From Amycolatopsis sp. CA-230715 (GTDB lineage: Bacteria > Actinomycetota > Actinomycetes > Mycobacteriales > Pseudonocardiaceae), in the NCBI RefSeq assembly GCF_018736145.1, contig NZ_CP059997.1, forward strand, positions 5,455,501 through 5,519,500: a stretch of DNA of 64,000 bases. The letters run 5' to 3'. The notes under the pieces are model-generated. The model did no database searches. It was not told the DNA's origin and saw only the letters and a program-made list of their open reading frames with translations. Of this stretch, positions 33,947 through 42,622 are shown one piece after another. A program made the position numbers and the translations under genes. The first letter of the stretch is position 1. Each line of letters opens with the position of its first letter.

Positions 33947-34309
33947 ATGGTGGAAGGCGTGCAGCGCAGGTGGGCCGAGTCAGGCCAGCGGTATGAGGTG
34001 TTTCACACCGACTGCCCGGCGCGCGACGTGGTGGATCACGTGACCAGCCGGTGGGGGATCTGGGTGCTGATCTCCTTGCAGAGCGGCGATCTTCGGTTCT
34101 TCGAGCTGCGCGAGAGCATCCGGGGCATCAGCGAAAAGATGCTCGCGCAGACCCTGCGCGCGCTGGCGCAGGACGGCCTGATCTGGCGGAAGGTCGAGCC
34201 GACCACGCCACCTCAGGTCACGTACGGGCTGACCGAGTTCGGCCGCGATCTCGGCGAGCCGCTGGGGGAACTGTTCGACCGGATCACCCAGCGGTTGTCG
34301 GCGAGGTAG
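33947..34309 (+). CDS. HxlR-family transcriptional regulator
   Basis: A 120-residue winged-helix regulator. CPARDVVDHVTSRWGIWVLI begins the domain with the family's early Cys, a thiol that senses electrophiles or disulfide stress in some members. It is followed by RFFELRESIRGISEKMLAQT (recognition helix) and the wing PPQVTYGLTEFGRDL. The ATG at 33947 is the first in frame. The gene is divergent from the NmrA-like gene. Its 3' end overlaps the converging acetyltransferase by 26 bases. Confidence 0.88.
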   Translation: MVEGVQRRWAESGQRYEVFHTDCPARDVVDHVTSRWGIWVLISLQSGDLRFFELRESIRGISEKMLAQTLRALAQDGLIWRKVEPTTPPQVTYGLTEFGRDLGEPLGELFDRITQRLSAR

Positions 34310-35081
34310 GACGGAACAGCTGAGCCTGCGTCTCCGAATCCTCGAACCCCAAGGACCTGTACAGCCGGATCGCGGCATCGTCGGGATCGGCGACCATGAC
34401 CAGCGTACGAACCCCGAGCCGGGAGAACGCGTAACGGGAAGCCTCGTAGACAAGCGTCCCCGCGAGTCCCTGCCGCCAGTACCCCGGCAGCGTGTTGACG
34501 CTCTGGAACCGCGCGATCCCGGACCCGTCGGTGAAGATCCCGAGCCCTGCCACCGGCAGGCCGTCGAGGAAGGCCCCGAACCAACCCCCGTGCCCCTCCT
34601 CCTGCAGCCGCCGCAGAGCAGCCATCTTGGGCCGCACGAACGCGCGGTACGCGGCAGGCTCGTGGTCGACGTTGCACGCCTCGCGCATCTCGGTCATCGG
34701 TGCCCAGTCTTCGGGCGTCAGCATGCGGAACGTCGCGGATTCGTTGGGATGCAACGGAAGATGCACCGAAGACGCCGTCATGACCGTGCTCAGATCCGGG
34801 ATCAGCCCGGCGGCCGCGACTTCGTCCGGCGAACCGAACTCACCCGCGGTGCCGTCCACGCCGAGCAGCAGGTGCGACGCGTCCGGAAACTCGCGCGAGA
34901 ACTCCGCGACCCACGAGGACACCGCCCCCGGAGCGGGTGGCGCGATCAGCAGGAGGAAGTTTCCGCTGTGGTAGCTGGGATTTTCCGGCGTTCGCACGAC
35001 GACGTGCCCATCGTGCGAGGTGATTTCGCTGCCCTGCAACGCGAGCAGCATGAGATCGGTCCGAAAGCCCAGCGAGTCCAC
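34284..35081 (-). CDS. GNAT-family acetyltransferase with N-terminal extra domain
   Basis: A 265-residue two-part protein. The GTG at 35081 is preferred over the ATG at 35051 because coding character extends to it and GGGG lies just upstream. The N-terminal half (about 1-115) resembles a degenerate GNAT fold. The C-terminal half carries the active GNAT unit: GWFGAFLDGLPVAGLGIFTD, RFQSVNTLPGYWRQGLAGTL (acetyl-CoA loop) and MVADPDDAAIRLYRSLGFED. Substrate unknown. It converges on hxlR. Confidence 0.75.
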   Translation of the reverse strand: MDSLGFRTDLMLLALQGSEITSHDGHVVVRTPENPSYHSGNFLLLIAPPAPGAVSSWVAEFSREFPDASHLLLGVDGTAGEFGSPDEVAAAGLIPDLSTVMTASSVHLPLHPNESATFRMLTPEDWAPMTEMREACNVDHEPAAYRAFVRPKMAALRRLQEEGHGGWFGAFLDGLPVAGLGIFTDGSGIARFQSVNTLPGYWRQGLAGTLVYEASRYAFSRLGVRTLVMVADPDDAAIRLYRSLGFEDSETQAQLFRPTSPTTAG

Positions 35082-35128
35082 AGTCCCCAAGCTACGTGCC
35101 GAACCGGCACAGGCCAACCCGAATTCGA

Positions 35129-35743
35129 CTACGCGGCGGCCGTCGCGCGGGCCGGGCCCGTAGCGTTCGGAGCGAGAGCCGGGAGTGCCACGCACAGCGC
35201 CACGCCGCCACCGATCATCAACGCCGTGACACCCGTGCCGACGCAGAAGCTCCCGATGGCGAACACCGCGGCGGGCCACACCGGGACCCGGCGGTGCACC
35301 GCGAGGAACGCGATCAGCAGTGTCGCCGCGACGAACAGCAGCGCGGGCACCAACCCGTAGAAGAACCCGAAACCGGGGATGTCGTGAATGGACTTCGAGA
35401 TCGCCGACATGCCCGCGCGATCCGGCGCGCGGAATCCCACGACGAGGTCGATCACCATCTGCCCGAGCATCGCGATCAACCCGATCCCGCCGACGGCCGA
35501 AACGGTTTCGACCCCAGCCCGGTCGAGCGGGCCGGCGGCCGCCTTGCGCGCCCGCGACCACAACGACACCAGCACGACACCGAAACCGAGGTAGCCCAGC
35601 ACGTACAGCACGTGCGCGACCGTCCACAGTGGAAGCGCGAGACCCCAGCCGAGATCGTCGTTGCCCTTCCAGCCGAACTTCATCGCGAGCACACCCGCCA
35701 GCAGCAGCGCGGGCGCGGCCAGGAAACTTCGTCGCACCATCAT
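35129..35743 (-). CDS. Multi-span membrane protein of unknown function
   Basis: A 204-residue membrane protein with about five spans: residues 6-22, 40-62, 83-105, 125-147 and 157-185 (ALPLWTVAHVLYVLGYLGFG, IGLIAMLGQMVIDLVVGF, LVPALLFVAATLLIAFLAV and AAVFAIGSFCVGTGVTALMI). No motif identifies a transporter or enzyme family. Charged residues are few and lie in short cytoplasmic loops. It appears to be transcribed alone or with the acetyltransferase 47 bases downstream. Confidence 0.7.
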   Translation of the reverse strand: MMVRRSFLAAPALLLAGVLAMKFGWKGNDDLGWGLALPLWTVAHVLYVLGYLGFGVVLVSLWSRARKAAAGPLDRAGVETVSAVGGIGLIAMLGQMVIDLVVGFRAPDRAGMSAISKSIHDIPGFGFFYGLVPALLFVAATLLIAFLAVHRRVPVWPAAVFAIGSFCVGTGVTALMIGGGVALCVALPALAPNATGPARATAAA

Positions 35744-35828
35744 CTTCCCCGTCCTCCCAGCCGGTGACGGGTATCACTGTCGCAGGCGGGAGCGCGCCGC
35801 ACATCGGGGAAGCCCCGTGATCCACCCC

Positions 35829-36191
35829 CTAGGGGTGCGCGCACTCGTTCCCGATCCACCGGCAGATCACGTCGACGACGTAGGCCTGCTCGTCGTTCGT
35901 GAGCTCGTGGCCCTTCGGGATGTCGTGGCAGCGCTGCAGGCACGAGCGGCAGCAGGTGCCGGTCGCGTGCTGCGCGATGAAGACGGGGTGCCCGCGGTAG
36001 GGCGTCTGCTTGCCGTCGCGGTACGGCGACGCGGGTGCGAGCCGTTTGAAGATCAGGTCGCGAGCGTGCACCCGCATGGTGGCCATGCCGCGTTCCTCGA
36101 CCGAAGCGCGTTCGTGCGCGCGCAGGTGGAACTTCGCGCGGAACGGGGTGCGGGCGATCCGCGCGAGCCGCTGGTCCAGCTCGTCGGGCAT
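35829..36191 (-). CDS. DUF4186 family protein
   Basis: A 120-residue protein matching DUF4186. The start at 36191 (MPDELDQRLARIARTPFRAK) fits the short family length; a longer upstream reading is unlikely. Conserved positions include HARDLIFKRLAP, TPYRGHPVFIAQHATGTCCR, CLQRCHDIPKGHELT and CRWIGNEC. The four-Cys pattern with His suggests metal binding. Function is unknown. Confidence 0.75.
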   Translation of the reverse strand: MPDELDQRLARIARTPFRAKFHLRAHERASVEERGMATMRVHARDLIFKRLAPASPYRDGKQTPYRGHPVFIAQHATGTCCRSCLQRCHDIPKGHELTNDEQAYVVDVICRWIGNECAHP

Positions 36192-36309
36192 GGTGCCGAC
36201 GGTACCCGAACTGCGATTCGTGTCCGATCGGGCAAGGAGCCACCGCTCGCGCTGCGCGTAACCACGGAGCGCTGGTAGCAAGGGAATACGGATCGAGAAA
36301 AGGACTCCC

Positions 36310-37002
36310 ATGAAACGGTTGACGGTTCTGCTGCCCCTGCTGGCGCTCGCTGCGGTACTCCCGGCGCCCGCGGCCTCCGCGGTGATCGGCGGTTCGGTCG
36401 CCACTCACGGGCCGTGGGCCGTGCGGATGCTGGTCGACGGTAAACCCGAATGCACGGGAACCGCGATCAGTCGTGAATGGATCATCAGCGCGTCGCACTG
36501 CTTCTTCGAAACCGCCCAAGAAATCGCGGACGAACGAATCGAATTCCACGTCGGCAGCCTCGATCAGCGGACGGGGAAAGTGGTTCACCCGGTGCAGGGC
36601 AGCCGGAAGGGCAGCGACGTCGCGGACATGATGCTGATCAAGGTTCCGCCGATGGACGTCACGCCGGCGAAGCTGCTCGCCTCGGAGCCGGTGCGCGCCG
36701 GGCAGAACGTCCGGCAGCTCGGCTGGGGCGCCACCTGTACCGGTGACGAGAACACCTGCCAGTCCGACGTGCTCAAGCAGTCCGAACTGAGGATCCTCCC
36801 CGAAAACGACCCTCGGTGCGAGGGGATCGTCGAGCCCGGCGGCACGGATTTCTGCGCGGAGAGCGTTTCCGGGGTACCCGCGGGCGGTGACTCCGGCGGG
36901 CCGATCATGGCCACCGGTGCCGGGAACGAGGACACCCTGGTCGGTGTCTTCGCCAACTCCGATCGCGAGCGCATCGCGGGCGGCGGCGACGTGTTCTCGT
37001 AG
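36310..37002 (+). CDS. Secreted S1-family serine protease, truncated by in-frame amber codon
   Basis: A 230-residue trypsin-fold protease with a signal peptide (MKRLTVLLPLLALAAVLPAP) and mature start VIGGSVATHGPWAVRM. Catalytic His is in ISASHCF, Asp in GSDVADMMLIKV and Ser in GGDSGGPIMA. The residue at the trypsin-189 position appears to be Val, not Asp, so Arg/Lys specificity is not expected. The frame stops at TAG (37000-37002), but the next codons read LAWIRQVTGV followed by TGA at 37033-37035, exactly the C-terminal helix of this family. The stop therefore looks like a point mutation or sequencing error that removes the last 10 residues. The core may still fold poorly. Confidence 0.8.
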   Translation: MKRLTVLLPLLALAAVLPAPAASAVIGGSVATHGPWAVRMLVDGKPECTGTAISREWIISASHCFFETAQEIADERIEFHVGSLDQRTGKVVHPVQGSRKGSDVADMMLIKVPPMDVTPAKLLASEPVRAGQNVRQLGWGATCTGDENTCQSDVLKQSELRILPENDPRCEGIVEPGGTDFCAESVSGVPAGGDSGGPIMATGAGNEDTLVGVFANSDRERIAGGGDVFS

Positions 37003-37154
37003 CTGGCCTGGATCCGGCAGGTCACCGGGGTCTGAGCGGACGTTCGGACAGAAGCGACAGCCAAAAGTACCTTCGCGGCCGTTCCGGCAGGGAATTTCTG
37101 CCAACATCCACAGTGGCAGAAGCCTTTCCGGCCGACGAACCAAGGGGATTTTCG

Positions 37155-37442
37155 GTGAATCGCAAGTTTGTGGCCACTCTCGGCATCGCGCTCCCGCTCG
37201 CCGGTGCCGCGCTGCTCGCACCCGCTTCGGCGGTCGCCAGCACCGGTGGCGAGGTCACCGCGCAGGGGACCTGGGTCTACGTGCAGTCGTTCGCGTACAA
37301 CAACGACAACGACAAGCCGTTCGTGAAACTGGGCTGCGAATCGGTGGCACGGGCCAAGAACGAGCAGGAGAACAAGGACCGCCCGTACGACTGCCGCGAC
37401 ATCCCGGCGATCCACAGCTTCGAACTGTGGCGCGAATACTGA
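37155..37442 (+). CDS. Small secreted protein
   Basis: A 95-residue exported protein starting at GTG 37155, with AAGGGGA 6 bases upstream. The signal peptide is VNRKFVATLGIALPLAGAAL and LAPASAVAS. The mature chain of about 65 residues is polar, contains two Cys (LGCES and YDCRD) that could pair, and has aromatic strands (TWVYVQSFAYNNDN). It resembles small secreted actinobacterial proteins of unknown role. It is followed by a terminator. Confidence 0.65.
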   Translation: MNRKFVATLGIALPLAGAALLAPASAVASTGGEVTAQGTWVYVQSFAYNNDNDKPFVKLGCESVARAKNEQENKDRPYDCRDIPAIHSFELWREY

Positions 37443-37458
37443 GCAGTCTGATGTGGAC

Positions 37459-37492
37459 GGTGGGCACCGGCTGGTAGGAGCCGGTGCTCACC
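37459..37492. terminator. Hairpin terminator between small secreted protein and adhC-like gene
   Basis: GGTGGGCACCGGCT (37459-37472) pairs with AGCCGGTGCTCACC (37479-37492) with one G-T wobble and a GGTAGG loop. It lies 16 bases past the stop of the small secreted gene and 7 bases from the stop of the converging dehydrogenase gene, so it can serve both. Confidence 0.65.
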
Positions 37493-37499
37493 GCCGTGT

Positions 37500-38549
37500 T
37501 CACTCCTTGCCGATGGTCGCCGCGTCGATGACGAAGCGGTACCGGACATCGCTGTTCTCGACCCGCTCGTAGGCGGTGTTGACCTGCTCCGCGTCGATGA
37601 CCTCGATCTCGGCGCCGATGCCGTGCTCGGCGCAGAAGTCCAGCATCTCCTGCGTCTCCGGGATGCCGCCGATCATCGAGCCCGCGAGCACCTTGTTCCC
37701 GCCGAGCAGCGAGAAGGCGTTGTAGGACAACGAGTTCGCCGGTGCGCCGACGTTCACCATGGCGCCGCCGACCCGCAGCAGCGAGAGATAGGCGTCGATG
37801 GGCAGTTCGGCGGAAACCGTGTTCAGGATGATGTCGAACGTGCCGCGGAGCGTCTTGAAGGTCGACTCGTCACCCGTCGCGTAGTAGTGCTGCGCGCCGA
37901 GTTTGAGGCCGTCTTCCTGCTTCTTCAGGCTCTGGCTCAGCACGGTGACCTCCGCGCCCATCGCGGCCGCGATCTTCACCGCCATGTGGCCGAGCCCGCC
38001 GAGGCCGACCACGGCGACCTTCTTGCCGGGACCGGCTTTCCACTGGTGCAGCGGGGAGTAGGTGGTGATGCCCGCGCACAGCAGGGGCGCGGCCACGTCG
38101 AGCTCGATCCCTTCGGGGATGCGGCAGACGAACGACTCCTTCACCACGATCTGGCGGCTGTACCCGCCGTAGGTGTTCTCGCCGTCGAAGCCGACGCCGT
38201 TGTAGGTCTGGATGTTGCCCTTGACGCAGAACTGCTCGCTACCGGCGACGCAGTACTCGCACTCGCCGCACGAGTCGACCATGCAGCCGACGCCGACGCG
38301 GTCGCCCACCTGGTACTTCGTCACCGCGGAGCCGACCGCGGACACCACGCCCGCGATCTCGTGACCGGGGACCATCGGGAAGATGGCCTTGCCCCACTCC
38401 TGCTTCGCCTGGTGGATGTCACTGTGGCAGATGCCCGCGAAGCTGATGTCGATCCGCACGTCCTCACCGCGGAGCTCACGGCGTTCGATCGTGGTCGGTT
38501 CGAGCGGCTGGCCCGGTCCCGGTGCGGCGATCGCGTGAGTCGTTGACAT
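37500..38549 (-). CDS. NAD(P)-dependent zinc alcohol dehydrogenase (YahK/CAD type)
   Basis: A 349-residue cinnamyl-alcohol-dehydrogenase-type aldehyde reductase. Catalytic zinc ligands are in [13 protein letters not shown] and [10 protein letters not shown], and the third Cys is in [15 protein letters not shown]. The structural zinc loop is [19 protein letters not shown]. The cofactor motif is [20 protein letters not shown], followed by SQSLKKQ, which favours NADP(H). Start at 38549 with GGAGGG 6 bases upstream. It is divergent from a TetR regulator that probably controls it. Such enzymes reduce a broad range of aldehydes. Confidence 0.92.
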   Translation of the reverse strand: MSTTHAIAAPGPGQPLEPTTIERRELRGEDVRIDISFAGICHSDIHQAKQEWGKAIFPMVPGHEIAGVVSAVGSAVTKYQVGDRVGVGCMVDSCGECEYCVAGSEQFCVKGNIQTYNGVGFDGENTYGGYSRQIVVKESFVCRIPEGIELDVAAPLLCAGITTYSPLHQWKAGPGKKVAVVGLGGLGHMAVKIAAAMGAEVTVLSQSLKKQEDGLKLGAQHYYATGDESTFKTLRGTFDIILNTVSAELPIDAYLSLLRVGGAMVNVGAPANSLSYNAFSLLGGNKVLAGSMIGGIPETQEMLDFCAEHGIGAEIEVIDAEQVNTAYERVENSDVRYRFVIDAATIGKE

Positions 38550-38596
38550 GAAACCCTCCATCGAGTCCCGGAAACCCGGGCGCAATACATGGTCGG

Positions 38597-38608
38597 ACGT
38601 GAATACGT
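38597..38608. promoter_or_regulatory. Possible TetR operator between adhC-like and tetR genes
   Basis: ACGTGAATACGT (arms ACGT/ACGT, 4-base spacer) is the clearest inverted repeat in the 117-base divergent gap, lying roughly midway between the two start codons. The arms are short, so this is a weak candidate. The divergent arrangement itself is the stronger hint of TetR control. Confidence 0.3.
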
Positions 38609-38666
38609 GATCGAGTGTAAGAAGGGTATAACATTGCGGCAAGCCGGAAGGATGTGAGCTGAGCCG

Positions 38667-39257
38667 ATGGCACGCGGTTATCACCACGGCGACCTGCGCG
38701 CGACGCTCGTGGAGACGTCGCTCACCCTGATCGCCGAACAGGGCATCGGTGCGTTTTCGGTCGCCGAGATCGCCAGGCGAGCGGGGGTGAGCCAGGCGGC
38801 GCCGTACCGCCACTTCGCCGACCGGGACGCGCTGCTGGCGGCCGTCGCGATGGCGGTCGCGGATCAGCTCGCGGACCGGATCCGCGCGGCGGCCGCGGCG
38901 CGGGACGACCCGGTCGGCAAGCTCGCCGCCGCCTTCGGCGCCTACACCCGGTACATGATCGAACGCCGCGCCGGGCTGCACGTGATCTACGCCGATGGCC
39001 TGCTCGGCCCGAAGTACGCCGAACTGCACGGGCACACGCGAGCGCTGATGGACGAGCTGCTCACGCTCTCGTTCGCCGCGGCACCGGACGCGCAGTCGGG
39101 CCTGGCGCTGATGGAGCAGCTTCTCGCGCAGGCCCACGGCTACGCCACGTTCTACCTCGACGGCGTCCTCGAAACGCACGGGTACAGCAAGGATCTCGTC
39201 GTCGAGAAGTCCGAGGAAGCGGCCAGGGTGGTGATCCGGGGCAGAAATTCGGAGTAG
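38667..39257 (+). CDS. TetR-family transcriptional regulator
   Basis: A 196-residue repressor. The N-terminal HTH is [20 protein letters not shown] then [20 protein letters not shown] (residues about 25-65). The C-terminal ligand domain is helical with the conserved TYMIERR-like segment [20 protein letters not shown]. The [20 protein letters not shown] start is typical of the TetR_C_33-like class next to oxidoreductases. The probable target is the divergent adhC-like gene. Confidence 0.9.
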   Translation: MARGYHHGDLRATLVETSLTLIAEQGIGAFSVAEIARRAGVSQAAPYRHFADRDALLAAVAMAVADQLADRIRAAAAARDDPVGKLAAAFGAYTRYMIERRAGLHVIYADGLLGPKYAELHGHTRALMDELLTLSFAAAPDAQSGLALMEQLLAQAHGYATFYLDGVLETHGYSKDLVVEKSEEAARVVIRGRNSE

Positions 39258-39266
39258 GCTCTTAAG

Positions 39267-39282
39267 TGAGAGTCAACTTTCA
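39267..39282. promoter_or_regulatory. Candidate TetR operator before the PaaK-like gene
   Basis: TGAGAGTCAACTTTCA fits the palindrome TGA-N-AGT-NN-ACT-N-TCA, with all 12 defined bases symmetric. It lies 15 bases before the ATG and just ahead of the ribosome site GGAGGGG (39289-39295), overlapping where RNA polymerase would start. The TetR gene at 40598, co-transcribed with the ligase-like gene, is the natural ligand, giving an autoregulated operon. Confidence 0.5.
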
Positions 39283-39297
39283 GTTTCTGGAGGGGTC

Positions 39298-40611
39298 ATG
39301 CACCGGTCCGATCGGCTCGCCGATCTGGTCGCCTACGCGCGGACGCGGTCACCCTGGTACCGGCGGCGGTACCGCGACCTGCCCGAGCGCGTCGACGATC
39401 CGGCGCTGCTCCCGGTGACCAGCAAGAAGATCCTCATGCCCGAGTTCGACGACTGGGTCACCGATCCGGCCGTGACCTGGGAGCGCGCGCAGCGGTTCGT
39501 CGCGGACCCCGAGCTGGCCGGGCAGCGCTTCGTCGGGCACTACACGCTCGTCACCACCTCCGGGACCACCGGCGCGCCCGGCATCTTCGTCGTGGACGAG
39601 CGGGCGCTGCGCGTGAACGTCGCGCTGGCGGGGAAGATGCGGGCGTCCTGGCTCGGTGTTGCGGGCGCCGCGAAGGTGCTGCGAGGCGGGCCCCGGATCG
39701 GGATGGTCGTCGCCACCGGTGGGCACTTCCTGGTGGCGGCGGGTTCGGAGCGGCTCTTCGCCAGCCCGCTGACGCGCGACCGCGTCCGCGCGTTCTCCGT
39801 GCACGCCCCGATCGCGGAACTCGTCGAGGACCTCAACCGCTTCCGGCCGTCGATCCTGATCGGCTACGCGAGCGTGCTGTCCCTGCTGGCCGACGCGCAG
39901 GAAGCGGGACAACTGGGGATCTCCCCAGTACTGGTGGAACCGGCGGGCGAAGGGCTCACCCCGGCCGAGACCACGCGCATGGCCGCGGCGTTCGGGGCGA
40001 AGGTCCGCAGCACTTACGGCGCCACCGAATGCCCATTCCTGACTAGGGGATGCGCCGAAGGTTGGTTCCACGTCAACGCTTCGTGGGCGATCCTCGAACC
40101 GGTCGACGAGGAGTACCGGCCCGTCCCGGCGGGCGAGCCCTCGCACACGGCGCTGATCAGCAACCTCGCCAACCGGGTGCAGCCGATCCTGCGCTACGAC
40201 CTCGGCGACAGCGTGGTGCAGCGGCCCGATCCGTGTCCGTGCGGTGACGAAGCGCCCGCGTTCCGCGTCGAGGGCCGGTCCGCGAGCCTGCTGGCTTTTG
40301 CCGCGCCCGGCGGCGAAACCGTGCGCGTTTCCCCGCTGGCACTGAACACCGCCGTCGACCACGTGCCGGGCGTCGGGTTGTTCCAGGTGGTCCAGACCGC
40401 GCGGGCGGAGCTGTGGATCCGGCTCGCCGTCGTGTCCGGTTTCGACGGTGACGCGGTGTGGCACGACGTTCGCAAGAGCGTCGAAGAACTCCTTGCCGGG
40501 CAAGGACTCGACGCGGTCTCCGTGTCTCGCGACGACGAGCCGCCGCGGCAGAGCGCCGGGGGCAAGTACCTTTCGGTGATCCCGTTGGAGGTGGGCGGTG
40601 TCCCTTCGTGA
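39298..40611 (+). CDS. PaaK-like (phenylacetate-CoA ligase family) adenylate-forming protein
   Basis: A 437-residue member of the PaaK/coenzyme F390 synthetase branch of adenylate-forming enzymes. It has LVTTSGTTGAPGIFVVDERA (P-loop-like A3 motif), STYGATECPFLTRG (A5), ILRYDLGDSVVQRPDPCPCG (A7 with the PaaK-type Cys pair) and FRVEGRSASLLAF (A8). The start at 39298 has GGAGGGG upstream. The substrate is not identifiable; homologues activate aryl acids or act in poorly understood pathways. It is translationally coupled (14-base overlap) to a TetR repressor. Confidence 0.82.
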   Translation: MHRSDRLADLVAYARTRSPWYRRRYRDLPERVDDPALLPVTSKKILMPEFDDWVTDPAVTWERAQRFVADPELAGQRFVGHYTLVTTSGTTGAPGIFVVDERALRVNVALAGKMRASWLGVAGAAKVLRGGPRIGMVVATGGHFLVAAGSERLFASPLTRDRVRAFSVHAPIAELVEDLNRFRPSILIGYASVLSLLADAQEAGQLGISPVLVEPAGEGLTPAETTRMAAAFGAKVRSTYGATECPFLTRGCAEGWFHVNASWAILEPVDEEYRPVPAGEPSHTALISNLANRVQPILRYDLGDSVVQRPDPCPCGDEAPAFRVEGRSASLLAFAAPGGETVRVSPLALNTAVDHVPGVGLFQVVQTARAELWIRLAVVSGFDGDAVWHDVRKSVEELLAGQGLDAVSVSRDDEPPRQSAGGKYLSVIPLEVGGVPS

Positions 40612-41173
40612 GCGCAAGAAGATCCAGACCAAGGAGACGATCCGGCGGCACGCGCTGCGCCTGTTCACCGAGCGCGGCTACGCCGAGACGACCGTCGAGC
40701 AGGTCGCCGAGGCGGCGGAGGTGTCGCCGAGCACGGTGTTCCGGTACTTCGCGACGAAGGAACGCCTGATCGTTTCCGATGGCGCCGACCCGGCGGTGGC
40801 CGACGCCTTCCGCGCGCAGCCGCCGGAACTGAGCCCGGTCCAAGCCGTTCGCGCGGCGTTCCGCGCCGCGTTCGCCGGACTGTCCGAAGTGGAGCTGGCC
40901 GAGCGGCGGGACACCAGGCTGCTCGTGCTCACCGTGCCGGAGCTGTGGGCCGCGAGCCTGGACAACATCAAGGCCAACCAGGCGATGCTGGCTTCCTTGG
41001 TGGCCGAACGCACCGGGCGAGCCGAGGACGATCCCGCCGTCCTCAGCTTCGTCGGCGCCGTGTTCGGCATCATGCTGCAGGTGTGGCTCAGCTGGTCGGA
41101 ACGGCCGGAACTACCCGATCTGTCCACACTGGACGAAGCGCTGGGCTACCTCGAACGCGGGCTGCCGCTGTGA
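40598..41173 (+). CDS. TetR-family transcriptional regulator
   Basis: A 191-residue regulator starting at GTG 40598, 14 bases inside the PaaK-like gene. HTH: KKIQTKETIRRHALRLFTER, then TTVEQVAEAAEVSPSTVFRY with FATKERL. The C-terminal domain resembles the TetR_C_17/mycofactocin-type class with WAASLDNIKANQAML. It is expected to repress its own operon through the 39267-39282 palindrome. The 3' end overlaps the converging acetyltransferase by 28 bases. Confidence 0.9.
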   Translation: MSLRERKKIQTKETIRRHALRLFTERGYAETTVEQVAEAAEVSPSTVFRYFATKERLIVSDGADPAVADAFRAQPPELSPVQAVRAAFRAAFAGLSEVELAERRDTRLLVLTVPELWAASLDNIKANQAMLASLVAERTGRAEDDPAVLSFVGAVFGIMLQVWLSWSERPELPDLSTLDEALGYLERGLPL

Positions 41174-41493
41174 TCTCCGAGCTGCTCCTTCAGCCACGCC
41201 AGCACTTCGGGCGTCGCGGGATCGCTGTGCTCGGCGAACTCCGGGTGTTTCCGCAGGAAGGCGGCGACGAACGGGCACACGCCGACGATCCGCTTCCCCG
41301 CGTCGCGGGTGTCCGCGAGTGCCTGCGCGACCAGTTCCGTGCTCAGCCCGCGGCCGCCGAACGCGTCGCCGATCTCGGTGTGGTGGAACACCCGCTGCTC
41401 GCCGTGGTCGCGGTACGCGGTGAACCCGGCCAGTTCGCCGTCCACGGAGATCTCGTAGCGGTGTTCACCGGTGTTGTTGTCCACAGTGGACAT
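41146..41493 (-). CDS. YjdJ-type GNAT acetyltransferase
   Basis: A 115-residue mini-GNAT of the N-acetyltransferase-Gcn5-related (NATD1/YjdJ) class. YEISVDGELAGFTAYRDHGE leads to RVFHHTEIGDAFGGRGLSTE (acetyl-CoA loop) and LVAQALADTRDAGKRIVGVC with PFVAAFLRKHPEF. These proteins lack a long substrate-binding arm and act on unknown small amines or proteins. It starts at 41493, 9 bases from the pirin stop, so it is the second gene of a pirin operon. Confidence 0.85.
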   Translation of the reverse strand: MSTVDNNTGEHRYEISVDGELAGFTAYRDHGEQRVFHHTEIGDAFGGRGLSTELVAQALADTRDAGKRIVGVCPFVAAFLRKHPEFAEHSDPATPEVLAWLKEQLGDHSGSPRSR

Positions 41494-41501
41494 AGTGCTC
41501 C

Positions 41502-42470
41502 TCACTTCGGGTTGCGCCGCGGCACGAGCCGGGTGTTCGGCAGCGCGGGCGCGGGAAGGCGCTGCGGGGTGCCCTCGAAGCCTTCGACCCGGCCGAACTG
41601 GTCGGACCCGGCCTGCCACGCTTCGCGGAACGCGGCGATTTCCTCGTGGTCGCGGCCTACGAAGTTCCACCACATCACGATCTCCTCGCCGAACGGCGGG
41701 CCGCCGAGAAGCAGCACCCGGGCGGGCTCGTCGCCGCGGTTCACCAGTTCGAGCGCGTCGCGGCCAGGGCCCGCGTAGCCGAGTTCCGCGGTGGCGAGAT
41801 CGATGCCGTCCAGGGAAACCGCGCCGAGGTCGACCAGCACGCCGTGCTCGAACGACGGGTCGACGGCGAGCGAAAGCCGGGCGCCGGGGTCCAGGGCCAG
41901 CTCGGCGCCGAGCAGCGGTGTGAAGGTCTCGACGGGCGAGGTTTCCCCCGCTAGGGAGCCGAGGAACACGCGCGCCGACGCGTCGCCGAGGTCGCGTACC
42001 GGCGGTGCGTAGTGCCGGAACGCGCGCGGTGCGTGCCGGTGCTCGTCCGGCAGCGCGATCCAGAGCTGGACGCCGTGCAGGATCGTGGTGCCCGGCGTCG
42101 ACACCTCCGAATGGCAGATGCCGTGCCCGCCGGTCATCAGGTTCAGCTCGCCCGGCCGCACCATCGCGTGCGTGCCGAGGCTGTCGCGGTGCTCGATTTC
42201 GCCGCTGAACAGCCAGCTCGCGGTCTGCAGGCCGGTGTGGGGGTGGGGCGCGACGTCCATCCCGCCCGTTTTCGCCACGTCGGCGGGGCCGTAGTGGTCG
42301 GCGAAGCACCAAGCGCCGATGAGCGAGCGCGCCCGTTGCGGAAGAGTGCGCCGCACGGTCATCGCGCGCGGGCCGCCGAGCGGCACCTCGCGCGGTTCGA
42401 GCACCGAGACCGCGTGTCCCGGCCGCTCACCGCAGACCAGCTCGTCGGGAGCCGTTTCGGTGTTGCTCAA
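41502..42470 (-). CDS. Pirin-family protein
   Basis: A 322-residue bicupin. The N-terminal cupin holds the metal ligands HPHTGLQTASWLFSGEIEHR and TGGHGICHSE, matching the three His and one Glu of pirins. The C-terminal cupin has GPPFGEEIVMWWNFVGRDHE and ends in PNTRLVPRRNPK. Bacterial pirins act as quercetinases or as redox regulators of pyruvate metabolism. Start at 42470 with a GAAGGGAG upstream. It is followed by the mini-GNAT gene. Confidence 0.9.
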   Translation of the reverse strand: MSNTETAPDELVCGERPGHAVSVLEPREVPLGGPRAMTVRRTLPQRARSLIGAWCFADHYGPADVAKTGGMDVAPHPHTGLQTASWLFSGEIEHRDSLGTHAMVRPGELNLMTGGHGICHSEVSTPGTTILHGVQLWIALPDEHRHAPRAFRHYAPPVRDLGDASARVFLGSLAGETSPVETFTPLLGAELALDPGARLSLAVDPSFEHGVLVDLGAVSLDGIDLATAELGYAGPGRDALELVNRGDEPARVLLLGGPPFGEEIVMWWNFVGRDHEEIAAFREAWQAGSDQFGRVEGFEGTPQRLPAPALPNTRLVPRRNPK

Positions 42471-42622
42471 GGCGTTCTCCCTTCCTCCTGGTGATCGTAA
42501 CCGCCTTCGTCCGAAGAGGGGATTCGCTCGCGCGGGTGGTCAGATCTTTGTCAAAGCCTTGACCGGTGGTCGGGCCGTCGCGAATCGTCACCACCGGTGC
42601 GACCGGAATCCGGGAGGCGTTC

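Noticed and set aside
38597..38608. Treating ACGTGAATACGT as a firm TetR operator
   Set aside because: The arms are only 4 bases and the site is not clearly placed on a promoter, so it is kept as a low-confidence feature and not raised as a finding.
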